DNA of 64,000 nt from Treponema sp. (GCA_022010055.1 CP091737.1:1922001-1986000), one strand, 5' to 3'. Counted from the first letter of the stretch, positions 9,014 to 19,807 are shown. The notes: generated from the letters alone by a model not told the origin. Numbers and translations are program-made.

Positions 9014-10287
9014 ATGACAGAATCAGATAAAGGATTTTTTGGAAAATTCGGCGGACGCTACGTTGCGGAAGTTCTTCGCCGTCCGATTGAGGAACTGGAA
9101 GAAGCATTCCACAGATGCATGAAAGACCCGGATTTTTTAAATGAACTGGAAGAAATCCGCGCAGATTTTATAGGCCGTCCAACGCCGCTTTATTATGCAA
9201 AACGACTTTCCGAACAGCTTGGCGGCGCGCAGATTTATGTAAAACTTGAAGGGCTTGCAAATACAGGCGCGCACAAAATCAACAACGCAATCGGACAGGC
9301 TCTGGTTGCAAAACGAATGGGAAAAACACGCATTATCGCGGAAACCGGAGCCGGTCAGCACGGAGTCGCGACAGCCGCGGCCTGCGCAAAACTTGGACTA
9401 AAATGCCGCGTTTACATGGGCGAAGTCGATGTCCGCCGGCAACAGCCAAACGTTTCAACAATGGAAATGTACGGCGCGGAAGTTGTTCCGGTAACAACCG
9501 GTTCGCGGATTTTAAAGGACGCAATCAACGAGGCGATGCGCGACTGGGCGGCAAATTTCAGCGACACGCACTACCTTATCGGTTCTGCGCTAGGTCCTTC
9601 GCCGTTCCCGGATATGGTCAGGGAATTTCAGGCGGTTATCGGGCGCGAGACAAAAAAACAAATGGCTGAGCGCGGCAAGAAGATTGACGCAATGGTTGCC
9701 TGTGTCGGCGGCGGCTCAAATTCAATCGGATTTTTGAACCTTTTATAAATGAGGCAGAACCTTTGCTTTTTGGAGCGGAAGCCGGCGGAATCGGGCCTGG
9801 AAAAGGCAACAACGCAAGCCGGATGGTCGGAAATGACGCTGTTGACGGAATTATGCAAGGATTCAAAACGCGCTTTCTTCAGGATGAGGACGGACAGGCC
9901 GGTCAGACGCGCTCAATCTCCGCGGGGCTGGATTACGTAGGAATCGGGCCGCAACTTGCATATTTAGGTGAAACCGGCAGGGTAAAATTCGAAGCCATAA
10001 AGGATGAGGAAGCCTTGAACGCAGTTTCAGTTTTTGCAAAGACAGAAGGACTCCTTTTTGCCATGGAAAGCGCCCATGCCGGCGCGCTAGCCCTAAAGCT
10101 CGCTCCAAAAATGCAAAAAGACCAGAATATCGTAGTAAATATGTCCGGCCGCGGCGACAAGGATATTTTTATCACATGCCCGGTTTTCCGTCAGGAAGAA
10201 TGGAAACAATTCCTTCAGTCTGAACTGGAACGCCTTGACGCAGGCAAGGACATTCATTTTGCAGCGTCAATGAAAAAAAACAAATGA
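9014..10287 (+). CDS. trpB: tryptophan synthase beta chain (one frameshift)
   Basis: Condenses indole with serine using pyridoxal phosphate. GRPTPLYYAKRLSEQLG, the PLP lysine in LEGLANTGAHKINNAIGQ (Lys about residue 85), AETGAGQHGVATA, and the phosphate-binding CVGGGSNSIGFF are visible; the C-terminal part has GAEAGGIGPGKGNNA, DYVGIGPQLAYL and NMSGRGDKD. One T missing from a run at 9731-9735 breaks the frame at SIGF; restored, it reads SIGFFEPFINEAEPLLFG. About 425 residues, slightly longer than the usual 395-400. AGGAG precedes ATG 9014. Confidence 0.94.
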
Positions 10288-10300
10288 TATGGGAGAATAT

Positions 10301-11064
10301 ATGAGCACTATTTTAATGTCACATCAGGTTGCAGGTTACCCGGATGACGAAACATGCCTTGCGGCAGGAGAAGCGCTGATTGCCGGCGGAACAAAAATTC
10401 TTGAAGTCCAGCTGGCGTTCAGCGACCCAAGCGCAGACGGTCCTGCGATTCAAACGCCTGCTCAACTGTGCTTGCAAGAAAATATACGGTAAAACAGGGA
10501 ATGGCTTATATAGCAGAAATGCGCCGCCGCCATCCGGAAATTCAGATTTTTTTAATGACTTACGCAGCGTTGGTTTACCGCCCGGGAGTAGAAAATTTTG
10601 TAAAAATGGCGGCCGGTTCAGGCGTGAACGGACTGATTGTGCCGGATCTGCCTTTTGACTGCGACGAAGGACTTACCGCGGCCTGCAAAAAATACGGAAT
10701 ACACAATATTCCTGTGGCCGCGCCATCAATGACAGACGAGCGGCTGAAACAGATGACAAGCCGGAAATTTGAATACATCTACACTGCCCTAAGAGCCGGA
10801 ATAACAGGAACTAAAACCGTTGTAACAAAAGAAATGCTGGATTTTATAGATAAAACTTCCGCCGGTGGAGCAAAAATCCTAGGTGGCTTCGGAATTACAG
10901 GCGAAGAACAGGCAAGACTGATTGCTCCGCACGTCTACGCAATAGTCGCGGGCTCAGTTTTTGTAAATATAATCCGCGAAAACTACAGCGCGGAAGAGCC
11001 AAAGGCGTCAATTCCAGTTATCCAGGAAAAAATCAAGGCAAAAGCAAAAGAACTGCGCCTGTAA
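10301..11064 (+). CDS. trpA: tryptophan synthase alpha chain (one frameshift)
   Basis: Cleaves indole-3-glycerol phosphate and passes indole to TrpB. LMSHQVAGYPDDETCL and the catalytic region ILEVQLAFSDPSADGPAIQ are at the N-terminus; GLIVPDLPFDCDEGL, YTALRAGITGTKT and GGFGIT follow. GGGAG five bases before ATG 10301 sets the start (an ATG at 10289 is part of that Shine-Dalgarno). A missing base near 10455 (ACGCC for ACGGCC) breaks the frame; corrected it reads IQTACSTVLARKYTV. Short N-terminus compared with E. coli TrpA. Last gene of the trp operon, 13 bp after trpB. No separate terminator follows; the inverted-repeat element downstream could serve. Confidence 0.92.
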
Positions 11065-11106
11065 AGCAGAAAAATCATAAATGAACTATAAAGGCATGAA
11101 TATCGA

Positions 11107-11321
11107 CAGGGCAAACGCATTATAAATGTATTCAGCAAAAAACTTGCTCCCAGTCACGGTTTCGTGGTTCAAAATCGCGCAATAATGCGCTACACGCTGA
11201 TTGTTGCAAAGTAACTATAGAATTGACCGCTCTCGCGGTCTCAACAATCAGAGTGTTTTTGACCACGAAACCGTTCCTTCGCGCAAAGTTTACTTAAATT
11301 ATTTATAATGCGTTTGCCCTG
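11107..11321. mobile_element. MITE-like element, family 2 (copy 1)
   Basis: A 215-bp palindromic element. It begins CAGGGCAAACGCATTATAAA and ends with the exact reverse complement; inside are nested inverted repeats (ACGGTTTCGTGGT with ACCACGAAACCGT, CTGATTGTTG with CAACAATCAG, GACCGC with GCGGTC), so either strand folds into a long hairpin. It is flanked by a perfect 10-bp direct repeat TGAATATCGA (11097-11106, 11322-11331), the footprint of transposition. No coding sequence. A second copy lies at 55307. Confidence 0.88.
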
Positions 11322-11340
11322 TGAATATCGAAAACTCCAA

Positions 11341-11368
11341 TTGATTTTATAGGAATGAATGGTATAAT
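11341..11368 (+). promoter_or_regulatory. promoter of the EAL-domain gene
   Basis: TTGATT (11341-11346), a 16-bp spacer and TATAAT (11363-11368), with GGAG and ATG 11382 just downstream. Confidence 0.6.
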
Positions 11369-11381
11369 CAATTGGAGTACT

Positions 11382-13937
11382 ATGAAAGAATTTACAATTT
11401 TTGCAGCGACAGAAAAAAATCTCAAGAAATACCTTTCTACGGAAGAATTTGAATCAACATTTGACATAGTGTACATCCAGACCGCAGAAGAATTCCTTAA
11501 GAAGATGGAAACGGTTATTCCTTCTGTAGTAGTCCTTGATGAAGACTTCCTTTTTAAATATCCGAATTTAATAAAAGAAAGCCATGAAAGCGCTGCTTTT
11601 AAATTCAATGAACGACAAAGTTTCACTGAAAATTCCAGTAATCGGAATAATGAAAGAAGTCAACCTTGACGCACAGAAAAAATTCTATGATATTGGCGTT
11701 TTAGAATGTTTTCCGAGCAGTACTCCGCCAGAAAATCTCTTTGCAATTTTGAGCCATACGGTAAAGCACATCTCCGAAGAAGAAAAACACGTTTCAAGCG
11801 TGCACGAGCAGCAGAAAAATACAATAAAGCAGCTTGCCCTGCTGGATAAAACAGGCGTTTACAACAAACAGGCATTTATTATCAAAACGCATGAAATGAT
11901 TAAGAACAACCCCGGCAAACAGTATTACCTTATGCTTGTAAACCTTGACCGCTTAAAGTTTTTAACGACCTTTTTGGATTTACGGCAGGTGACAAAATTC
12001 TTGAAAAAATCGGAGACCATTTAAAAAGCTCGATTTCTGATTTTTCGACATACGGACATATTTACGCCGACCACTTTGTCGTATGCACGCCGGCGGTTTC
12101 AAACGACATTATTTTTATGATTCTGGAAAAAGTCGACGCATACGTAAAAGCGCTTCACCCTAAGTTTGATTTTATATGCCGGTATGGAATTTATGTGATT
12201 ACTAATTCTGAAACGGATATTTCACTTGCAATCGACCGGGCGGAACTGGCGCTTTCTTCAATAAAACAGAATTTTACAGAAAGACTTGCCTTTTACAATG
12301 AATCAATGATTGAAAACCTGAAGGATGAACAGGAACTTATAACCGACATGGTCGTAGGATTGCAGAGAAATGAATTTACAGTTTATCTGCAGCCGCAATA
12401 TGACTACACAACAGAATCTTTAGTGGGAGCGGAAGCTCTGGTCAGATGGAACCATCCTACAAAGGGGCTTATTTCGCCGGCAATTTTCATTCCGGTTTTT
12501 GAGCGGAACGGATTTATCACTCAGCTTGATTTGTTCATCTGGGAAAAAACCTGCCAGCTTTTACAAAAATGGAAAGATATGGGACTGAATCCTATTCCAG
12601 TTTCCGTAAACATTTCCCGCCGGGACATTTACAATCAGAATCTTGTTCAAGTCTTTAACGGACTCCTGAAAAAATACAACCTTACTCCAAATTTGCTAAG
12701 GCTTGAAATCACAGAATCAGCGTACATGGAAAATCCTACGCAATTAATTCAAGTTGTAGAGGCGCTAAGGGACAACGGTTTCTGCCTTGAAATGGATGAT
12801 TTTGGAAGCGGCTATTCTTCATTAAACACATTAAAAGAAGTTCCGGTAAACATCTTAAAACTTGACATGAAGTTTATTGCCGCAGACACAAAAGATTTAA
12901 AAGACGGCAAGAACAATTCCAAAGGCGGAAATATCTTAAGCTCTGTAATAAGAATGGCAAACTGGCTGCACCTTCCTGTAATCGCGGAAGGAATTGAATC
13001 CAAGGAGCAGGCAGACTACCTTAAAAGCATCGGATGTTTTTATATGCAGGGCTATTATTTTGCACGTCCGCTGCCGATTGAAAAATACGAGGAGCTTTTA
13101 ACAAACCTTTCTCCAGTCAACTTTGAAAAAAACAAAAAAGAAGCCGGGCTTGAAGCCGCAAGATTCCTTGATGCAACCGAAACTTCAACACTTCTTTTTA
13201 ACAATTTGATAGGCGGCGCCGCGCTGATTGAATGGGCAGGCGAAACCATTGAATTGCTTCGCGCAAACGACCAGTTTTTTGAAGAAATAGGAACAACCCG
13301 GCACGATTTTGAGAATATACAGAAAAATCTTCTTGCCGGAATTGAAGACTATAGCAAGGAAACGTTCTTTTCAAGCCTTTCCGAAACCATGAAAACAAAA
13401 AAGAGCTCTTTCTGCGAAGTCCAGTTAAAACCGTTCTACAAAAATACCCAGCCTTTTTGGGTAAGACTGCACTTGCGGCAAATCGGAAAAACCGTCACAA
13501 GCAATATTTATTACATGACGGTAGAAAACATTGACTTCAGGATGAAACTTCTGAAGCTTAAGACAAACCTTTCCGAAAAGCTTTCTTCCATAATTGAAAA
13601 TATTCCATGCGGAATTTTTTCTGTAACTTTTGATGAAAAGATAAAACTTTCCTATGCAAATTCAACTGTGGCAAAGGTTCTTGGCTACTCTAAAAACGAT
13701 TTTGACAAGCTTATTGAAAAAAATCCGTTTGAATCGTTTCTAAAAATAGAAAAAGACTCTTTAATGCAGATAATCCGGAACGTAAAGACAAATGAAAACA
13801 AAAAGTTTTCTAAAGACGCAATTTTATTCTGCATGGACGGAAACACAAAAAACATACGCCTTTCCGGAGAAATTATAAATCAGACAGACGGAATAATTAT
13901 CGCAAACTTTATGTTCATGGATTTACCGGAGCAATAA
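11382..13937 (+). CDS. REC-like / degenerate GGDEF / EAL / PAS-like c-di-GMP phosphodiesterase (two frameshifts)
   Basis: About 850 residues once frames near 11590 and 11953 (a missing T in CGCTTAAAG) are repaired. A receiver-like N-terminus (SVVVLDEDF) leads to a GGDEF fold whose signature is degraded (YADHFVV), so it should not make c-di-GMP. The EAL domain is complete: EALVRWNHP, VNISRRDI, LEITESA, MDDFGSGYSS, ILKLDMKFI, AEGIESKEQA and MQGYYFARPLP hold every metal and catalytic residue, so it probably hydrolyses c-di-GMP. Two PAS-like segments follow (about 590-840). It is soluble, with no membrane segments. Monocistronic, with GGAG before ATG 11382. Confidence 0.87.
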
Positions 13938-15308
13938 TTAAAACGGAGCAGGACACAAAAATTCCATGCGTTTTCCGGCGGAAGGATGCTCAAAATTTAA
14001 ATATTCAGCATGAAGCATAAGCCGTTCCCCCTTTTCGCAACGGCCATAAAGCGTGTCGCCAATAATCGGAACTCCAAATCCATGGGAATCGGCGGCCGCA
14101 AGCCTTAGCTGATGCGTTCGTCCTGTATGCGGAATAAATAAAATCCTAGAACACAGGCGTTTCGTTCCATCCGGTGATGAATAGATTTCCTCTCCTAGCA
14201 GCGTCCATTCCGTTACAGCATTTTTTCCATAGACTTCATCCCATATTTGATGCGGACGGTTTTCAATATCAACACGGAAAAAAAGCTCCATGCTTCCGGT
14301 TTTTTGAAATTTTTCAGGAAGTTTTCCATCAATCAGCGCAACATAACGTTTTTGAACTTTTTTTTCTTCAAATTGCCTGCACAAATTCCTGTGAGAATTT
14401 TCATTGAGCGCAAGAACCAAAAGTCCGCTGGTTTCCATATCAAGCCTGTGAACGCTCGGCTGCTGGATGCAATCAGGAAAAAGACGTTTCAGCCGGTTCA
14501 CAATGCAGTCCTGTTTTTCAGGCCCGCGGCCAGGCACGCTCAGAACTCCGCTCTGCTTATTGACTACAACAATATCTTCGTCCTGATATAAAATTTCAAG
14601 TCCAAGCATCGCAGGAAGAATCAATGAGCAACGTTCATCACAAGGAGCGTAGACTTTTCCGCTTGTCCTGAATTTATTGCTCTGCCCAAAAAAAACTTCA
14701 GCCATGCTTTTTACTGAAAAATTATTCTTAAAAGCAAAATCCAGCAGTTTTGGGGTGCAGCAATCTCCTGTTCCTGTAGGCGGAAGCGGTTTTTGCTGTT
14801 TTCCGCAAATTTCAGACAGCGAGCGAACCTTGCCGTCCGCACAATGAAACGAATATAGGCCGAAAACTTTTTTTAAGGATTCATCGCACAAACCTGAGCG
14901 TTTTTTTACAAGCAGAATTTCTTCTTCAGTCTGATTTGAAAATTTTCCGTCCGGACGTTTTCTCTTTTCTTTTAATAAATTTATCTGTTCCGTAAGCTGG
15001 TGAATCAAAAGGTCATTTTTATCAAGCGCGTGTTCTATTTTTTCCGCAGAAACAACCGGCTCTATAAAAATTCCCAGGCCGGCTTCTTTTGTTCCTGATA
15101 TTCTTTTTGAAATTCCGCTTACCGTGTTCAGAACAACACAAGAGCCGTCTTCTTTCCGGCAAACGGCAGCGCCAATCATAATTCCCTGGCCGCTGCGCTC
15201 AGCGCTAACCTTTCCGACTTGCTCCAGACGCAAACCGCCGTTTTCAAGCCCGGCAATAATCTTGCAGCAAACAGAGAACGCCTCTTCTTGTGGAAACGGT
15301 GGAAACAT
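13938..15308 (-). CDS. RluA-family RNA pseudouridine synthase with long N-terminal extension
   Basis: Converts specific uridines in rRNA or tRNA to pseudouridine. The C-terminal catalytic domain (about residues 235-456) has the HRLDMETSGLLVLA motif with the catalytic Asp, then KRYVALIDG, GRTHQLRLAAA and PIIGDTLYG as in E. coli RluA. The first 235 residues are an extension with a Lys/Glu-rich coiled stretch (about 95-140) as in the long RluA-type proteins of spirochaetes and Bacteroidetes; its role is unknown. Its start ATG lies directly after the rpiA stop, with one base between them. It converges on the EAL gene with no gap. Target uridine cannot be assigned. Confidence 0.85.
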   Translation of the reverse strand: MFPPFPQEEAFSVCCKIIAGLENGGLRLEQVGKVSAERSGQGIMIGAAVCRKEDGSCVVLNTVSGISKRISGTKEAGLGIFIEPVVSAEKIEHALDKNDLLIHQLTEQINLLKEKRKRPDGKFSNQTEEEILLVKKRSGLCDESLKKVFGLYSFHCADGKVRSLSEICGKQQKPLPPTGTGDCCTPKLLDFAFKNNFSVKSMAEVFFGQSNKFRTSGKVYAPCDERCSLILPAMLGLEILYQDEDIVVVNKQSGVLSVPGRGPEKQDCIVNRLKRLFPDCIQQPSVHRLDMETSGLLVLALNENSHRNLCRQFEEKKVQKRYVALIDGKLPEKFQKTGSMELFFRVDIENRPHQIWDEVYGKNAVTEWTLLGEEIYSSPDGTKRLCSRILFIPHTGRTHQLRLAAADSHGFGVPIIGDTLYGRCEKGERLMLHAEYLNFEHPSAGKRMEFLCPAPF

Positions 15309-15309
15309 T

Positions 15310-16035
15310 CTAAAGACCGCGGATTTCTACAGTTCCGTCGTCTTTTCCAATAAAGGCAATCGGCTTGTTTTTTGTAAAAAAACCAACTTCCACAACGCCG
15401 GTAATGCCATCAATCAACTCTTCCATTCTTGCAGGGTCAACGGGATTTTCCCAAAGACAGTCAACAATCTGGTTTCCGTTATCAGTTATAACCGGACCGC
15501 ATTTTCTAACGCCTTCCCGAAGCGCAACTTTTGCGCCAAGTTTTTCCAGCGCTTTTTTTACAGGAACGTATGCTTCCGGAATAATTTCCACAGGAAGCGC
15601 AAATTTTGTTCCTAAAGTTTTTACCGCTTTTGAAGAATCTGCGACAATAACAAATTTCTTTGCATTGTAGGCGACAATTTTTTCGCGCAGAAGAGCCGCG
15701 CCGCCGCCTTTTATGCAGTTATTTTCCAAATCAATTTCATCTGCGCCGTCAATCGCCAGATCAAGCTCTCCGTCAATCGCCCTGTCCTTAAAAGATAAGA
15801 CTGGAACATTCCAGTCAATGCAGGCATTTTCCGTCTGAAAGGAAGTTGCGACAGCCTTTATGTTTTTCAAAGTTCCATCCGCAATATATTCTGCAAGACG
15901 CTTTACCGCGGGCAGAGCGGTGGAACCAGTTCCAAGCCCGATTTTCATTCCGCTGAAAATAAGTCCATTTTTTACAAGCGTTTCAACCGCTGTTCTTGCC
16001 GCAAGAATTTTCTGTTCACTCTGATTTAGACTCAT
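15310..16035 (-). CDS. rpiA: ribose-5-phosphate isomerase A
   Basis: Interconverts ribose 5-phosphate and ribulose 5-phosphate. Visible motifs are GLGTGSTALPAVKRL (substrate loop), AIDGADEIDLENNCIKGGGAALLREKI (catalytic Asp, Glu and the KGGGG-type loop) and KFVIVADSSK. Start ATG 16035 has AGGAG upstream and overlaps the 3' end of aroDE by 20 bp, implying translational coupling. About 241 residues, the usual RpiA length is 220-235. Confidence 0.93.
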   Translation of the reverse strand: MSLNQSEQKILAARTAVETLVKNGLIFSGMKIGLGTGSTALPAVKRLAEYIADGTLKNIKAVATSFQTENACIDWNVPVLSFKDRAIDGELDLAIDGADEIDLENNCIKGGGAALLREKIVAYNAKKFVIVADSSKAVKTLGTKFALPVEIIPEAYVPVKKALEKLGAKVALREGVRKCGPVITDNGNQIVDCLWENPVDPARMEELIDGITGVVEVGFFTKNKPIAFIGKDDGTVEIRGL

Positions 16036-17522
16036 AGTCAACTCCTGTAAAATATTTAAATTGACGGTATCCCTGATACTTCAGCATTGAATAGCCGTTG
16101 CAAACCCTGCACCCTGCTTCCTGAGCAAGCTTCATTACCGGGGTTACAAGCGGATCATACACGATGTCAAACAAATTTTCAGAACCTTTGAACTGATAGA
16201 ACCAGAGCGGATTATTTTCCTTGTTCGGCGCATCTTCTGAATTCATGCCGACTTTTGTAGTCTGAATTATAATATCAGAATAACGTTCCAGAATAGGAAG
16301 GCTTTCAGGCTCCAACGGAGCATATTCAAAGCCGAAATCCTCCGCAAGAGATTTTGCGTGTGAAAGAGTCCTGTTAAAAACACACGCCTTTCCGCCCATC
16401 TGCTTTATTGCAAACGCAATGGCACGGCTTGCTCCGCCAGCGCCGATAATAGCAACTTTTCTGCGGTGAAGTTTTTTTGTTTCAAGGAATTCTTCAAGAG
16501 CGCGCTGAAAGCCCAGCGCATCCGTATTATGTCCGACCCACTGGCTGAAATCTTTTACCAGAGTATTGCACGCGCCAATCTCGCTTACTTCAACACCAAT
16601 TTCATCCGCAATTTCCATCGCGTCGCGCTTGTAAGGAACTGTAACAGCCAGCCCTTTATTCCAAGTTCTCCGGCAAACTCAATAGATTCTGCAATAGAAG
16701 TTGAAGGCAGCGGAATAAAAACATTATTCATATTATGCGCCTGATACCCCTGGTTGTGAATCAATGGGCTGGAAGTTACTTTCAGAGGAAAACCTGTAAC
16801 GGCAAAAAAACGTGTATGCTCATCAATTTCCCTGAAACGGTACATTTCATTCAGTTCAATAGGGTCAATATGCCCGATTGATGAAGTATTTCCGCGCGTT
16901 TCAATAGGCGAAGTATAAGTAAGAAAAGAATTCAGTTTTGAAGAAAGAATCCTGCTTGGAACGCCAAGATTTCCCATAGCAACAAAAATGTGCGGAAAAT
17001 CGGTAATTCCGGCGGCTTCCCTGAAAAGCTGCGTAACATCGCTTAAAGTTTGCGGCATAAACGCAATCTTAGGAATTTCAAACTGGGTGCGGCGCATTTT
17101 CAGGCAACGTTCGCGCAAATTCCTTACAGGGCCATCAAATTTATGGTAGCTTCTTATGATTTTAATTCCAAATGCCTGCGCTGAATCAATAAGCCCCGGA
17201 ACATTGAAGTCCTCCTCAAAATCAACATAGGCAAAATTTTTAGTAGGATTCTGGTCGGCATACGCAAGCGCCCTGCCAAACAATGCAGTCCTTGAAAATT
17301 CTCCGCTGTCGTAAAGACCTCCGTCTTCAACCCGGCGAATAGTAAGTATGCACGGAATATTTACCATTGAAGGAAAGTCCCGGACATTCAGCCGCTCCTC
17401 TTCTTCAAGATAATCCACGCGCAGCTCCGCAACATCTATATGCTGAGAATATTTTTTTACAAACTCAGCATCTTCCAAAGCGTTTTTCCGGTAAGAGTAA
17501 GACAGACAAGCGGTTTGTTCAT
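16016..17522 (-). CDS. aroDE: fused 3-dehydroquinate dehydratase (type I) / shikimate dehydrogenase (two frameshifts)
   Basis: Carries out steps 3 and 4 of the shikimate pathway. The AroD half (about 1-230) has ELRVDYL, LTIRR, IIRSYHKF and the Schiff-base lysine region KIAFMPQTLSD. The AroE half (about 235-500) has AVTGFPLKVTSSPLIHNQ, TVPYK, NTDALGF, the nucleotide loop IIGAGGASRAIAFA, NRTLSHAK and MLKYQG. Frames break near 17477 (extra G; corrected TLEDAEF) and near 16652 (one G missing; corrected GIKGLAVTVPYKRDAME). With both fixed the ATG at 17522 (MNKPLVCLTLTG) starts a normal AroDE like those of chlamydiae, plants and other spirochaetes. Confidence 0.88.
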
Positions 17523-17533
17523 TAAAAGCCCCG

Positions 17534-18629
17534 TTAGCGAACTGTTATTTTTTTCTGAGCCTTGTCAACAACGTACAGAGTCAAAACTGTATTTCTTGGC
17601 ACTGCATACGGAACAGTAAGATTTGCGCCTGTATGCAGGAAATTAACCAGGGTATATGTGTTTCCATCTTCAGTCGTAGCGTCAAGACGCATTGAAACAG
17701 GATAAGGATAATCAGTCAAATCAGACTGGAACACTCCGTATAAGTTTCCTTCAAATTCACCGGTCGGCAAAGCCATATCAACAGACATTCTTGAATAATT
17801 CGGAATGAACTCTCCTTCAAATTCTGCTGACCGACAACAGTTCCCGCTTTTTCGCCGTTCTTTGCATGATGCGATGTAAAATCAAAAATAATGCGGCTTC
17901 GCGCGATAACTGCAAGAATATCGTTTACAGACAGCCCTATCAGCTTTGGAACTCTGGTATTTTCATAAGAAGGGCCGCGGCTTACAGTAAGATGAATAGT
18001 AACCGGTTCGGCAATATCTGTTCCTTCAGGAATATCCTGGTCAAGAATCGTTCCGGCTTCAGACATATCTGGTTTGTACTCAGGCTCCGCAAGAACAATC
18101 AGAGGCTGGGCGTGTCCGGCGAACATAGTCTGAAGATTCATTTTCAGCTGATCAAAATTCTGGCCGATATAGCTTTCTACGTGGTCAACAATTACGCCGC
18201 GGCTTACAACAAGAGAAACACGGCTGTAGCCTTTACAATCGAACCTGCAGAAGGATTCTGGTCAAGAATTCTTCCCTTATCGCCGGCCGCTTCTGAATAT
18301 CGCAGCGTGATTTTTGGATAAAGCTCCTTTTTCTGCATTTCGAGCAAGGCATCTGTAAGTTCCTTTCCGCATACATCAGGAACCATAACTTCTTCCGGTC
18401 CTTTTACATGAACAAAGAAAATTACACAGGCAAAAAAAGCCAGTACTAAAACAGCGGCGATAACGGTCAATACCAGAGTTTTTCCAGTAGACTGAAGGCT
18501 TTCAAAATAATCGTTCAGCCCGACCTTTGAAGGTCTAAAATCCCTTACTTTTTTACCGCTATCAATAATTTTTTCACCAGCAGACTTTCCGGCAGTCTTA
18601 ATCTTATCAAAAATTTTTTCTTTATCCAT
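17534..18629 (-). CDS. membrane-anchored PASTA-domain protein (two frameshifts)
   Basis: A short Lys-rich cytoplasmic segment, one transmembrane helix (about residues 51-72) and three or four extracytoplasmic PASTA repeats: PEEVMVPDVCGKELTDA to DQNPSAGS, then a repeat ending LDQDIPEGTDIAEP, then TRVPKLIGLSVNDIL to VVGQQ. PASTA domains bind muropeptides or beta-lactams in PknB kinases and PBPs, but no kinase or transpeptidase domain is fused here. A C-terminal beta-rich module follows. Frames break near 18225 and 17815. It is followed 11 bp later by aroDE. Anchoring to the cell envelope is an inference from family knowledge. Confidence 0.8.
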
Positions 18630-18683
18630 TTTTTTATACTACCATTTTTGCATATTATTTTAAAGTCAGATTTTTTTATTTGA

Positions 18684-18778
18684 CCCGAATTTCGAGTTTT
18701 ATAAATTCAGCAATTGAATGAGCTACCAGAAAAAGCGCGTCAATTTACGGATTCAGTAAAAAACTCGACATTTGGACT
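18684..18778. repeat. short inverted-repeat element related to family 1
   Basis: About 95 bp bounded by CCCGAATTTCGAGTTTT and AAAAACTCGACATTTGG, the same ends as family 1, but the interior is different and much shorter. No clear target duplication. The motif AGTTTTTTACTGAATCCG from its right part recurs at 34178-34196, downstream of the Rel gene, perhaps as a remnant. It fills most of the spacer between the PASTA gene and fmt. Confidence 0.55.
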
Positions 18779-18814
18779 ACTTACGCTTTAATCCATCCAG
18801 AACAAGCAAAAATT

Positions 18815-19792
18815 TCACTCTGAACCGAGTTTTTTTCCGATAAAGTCTTTTGCGCCGTTCAGGAATGACTTGTAATCCATCGCATTTTTTCCCTGACGCT
18901 GAAGTTCCGTCACGGCAAAAAAACCTTCTCCGCATTTTACGGCGATTCCTCTGCCTTTAAGGACACAAACGACAGTTCCAGGCTCAGCGTTTTCCTCGCC
19001 GCAAAGGTTCTGTTCTTCTGACTTTTCAAGCGGAACGCCTGAAATTATTTTTAGCGGCAGATTATTTTCAGTTGTCCATGCGACAGGCTCAGGATTAAAC
19101 GCCCTTACTTTGCGGTCAACTTTTTCCGCGCTTACATTCCAGTCAATCTTTGCGTCTTCCTTTTTTATAAAAGTTGTGTAGCTGGCCTCGCCAGCCTGAG
19201 GAATTCCTTCTGGAAGCGCCCCGGTTTTTGAAATTTCAGAAAGGATTCCGGCAACAAGCGCCGCCCCGCAAACAGCGGCCTTCTCAAGCAGAGCGCCGGT
19301 GGTTTCCGTTTTTTCAAGTGAAACAATTTCCTGAGCCAAAAGATTTCCTTCATCCATTTTCAAGTCCAGTTTTTGAACAGAAAAAGCAGTTTCCGTATCG
19401 CCGTTCAAAATCGCCGCATTAATCGGAGAGCATCCACGATATTTTGGCAAGGCTGAAGGATGCAGGTTTATTCCGCCGAATTTAAAAAGCTCAAGAAATT
19501 TCGGGCCGAATATGTGTCCGTAAGCAAAACTTACAAGAATGTCCGCGCCGAGCTTCTGCGCCTCTTCACGTGCGGCAGAATCAAGGTGTTCCGGAGAAAT
19601 TACAGGAAGGCCATATTCTTCGGCTGCCTGCGCGACAAATGTCGGAATCAATGCCTTATGCCGCCCTTTTGCGGTCGGCGGATTTGTAAGGACACCAACA
19701 ATTTTATAATCAAGAGAATTTTCTTTTTCTTTTAGAAGCCTTAATGTTTTTGCGGAAGCCTCCGGACTTCCTGCGTACAAAACTTTTAGCAT
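18815..19792 (-). CDS. fmt: methionyl-tRNA formyltransferase
   Basis: Formylates initiator Met-tRNA from 10-formyltetrahydrofolate. LHPSALPKYRGCSPINAAI holds the catalytic Asn/His region (N-L-H-P-S-L-L type), and GDTETAFSVQKLDLKMDEG is the matching D-x-G loop. The C-terminal tRNA-binding domain contains VRAFNPEPVAWT. 325 residues, a little over the usual 310-315, and uninterrupted. It follows def by 15 bp with GAGGA before the ATG; formyl addition and removal are thus encoded together, as in most bacteria. Confidence 0.95.
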   Translation of the reverse strand: MLKVLYAGSPEASAKTLRLLKEKENSLDYKIVGVLTNPPTAKGRHKALIPTFVAQAAEEYGLPVISPEHLDSAAREEAQKLGADILVSFAYGHIFGPKFLELFKFGGINLHPSALPKYRGCSPINAAILNGDTETAFSVQKLDLKMDEGNLLAQEIVSLEKTETTGALLEKAAVCGAALVAGILSEISKTGALPEGIPQAGEASYTTFIKKEDAKIDWNVSAEKVDRKVRAFNPEPVAWTTENNLPLKIISGVPLEKSEEQNLCGEENAEPGTVVCVLKGRGIAVKCGEGFFAVTELQRQGKNAMDYKSFLNGAKDFIGKKLGSE

Positions 19793-19807
19793 TTTTTCCT
19801 CAAGTCT

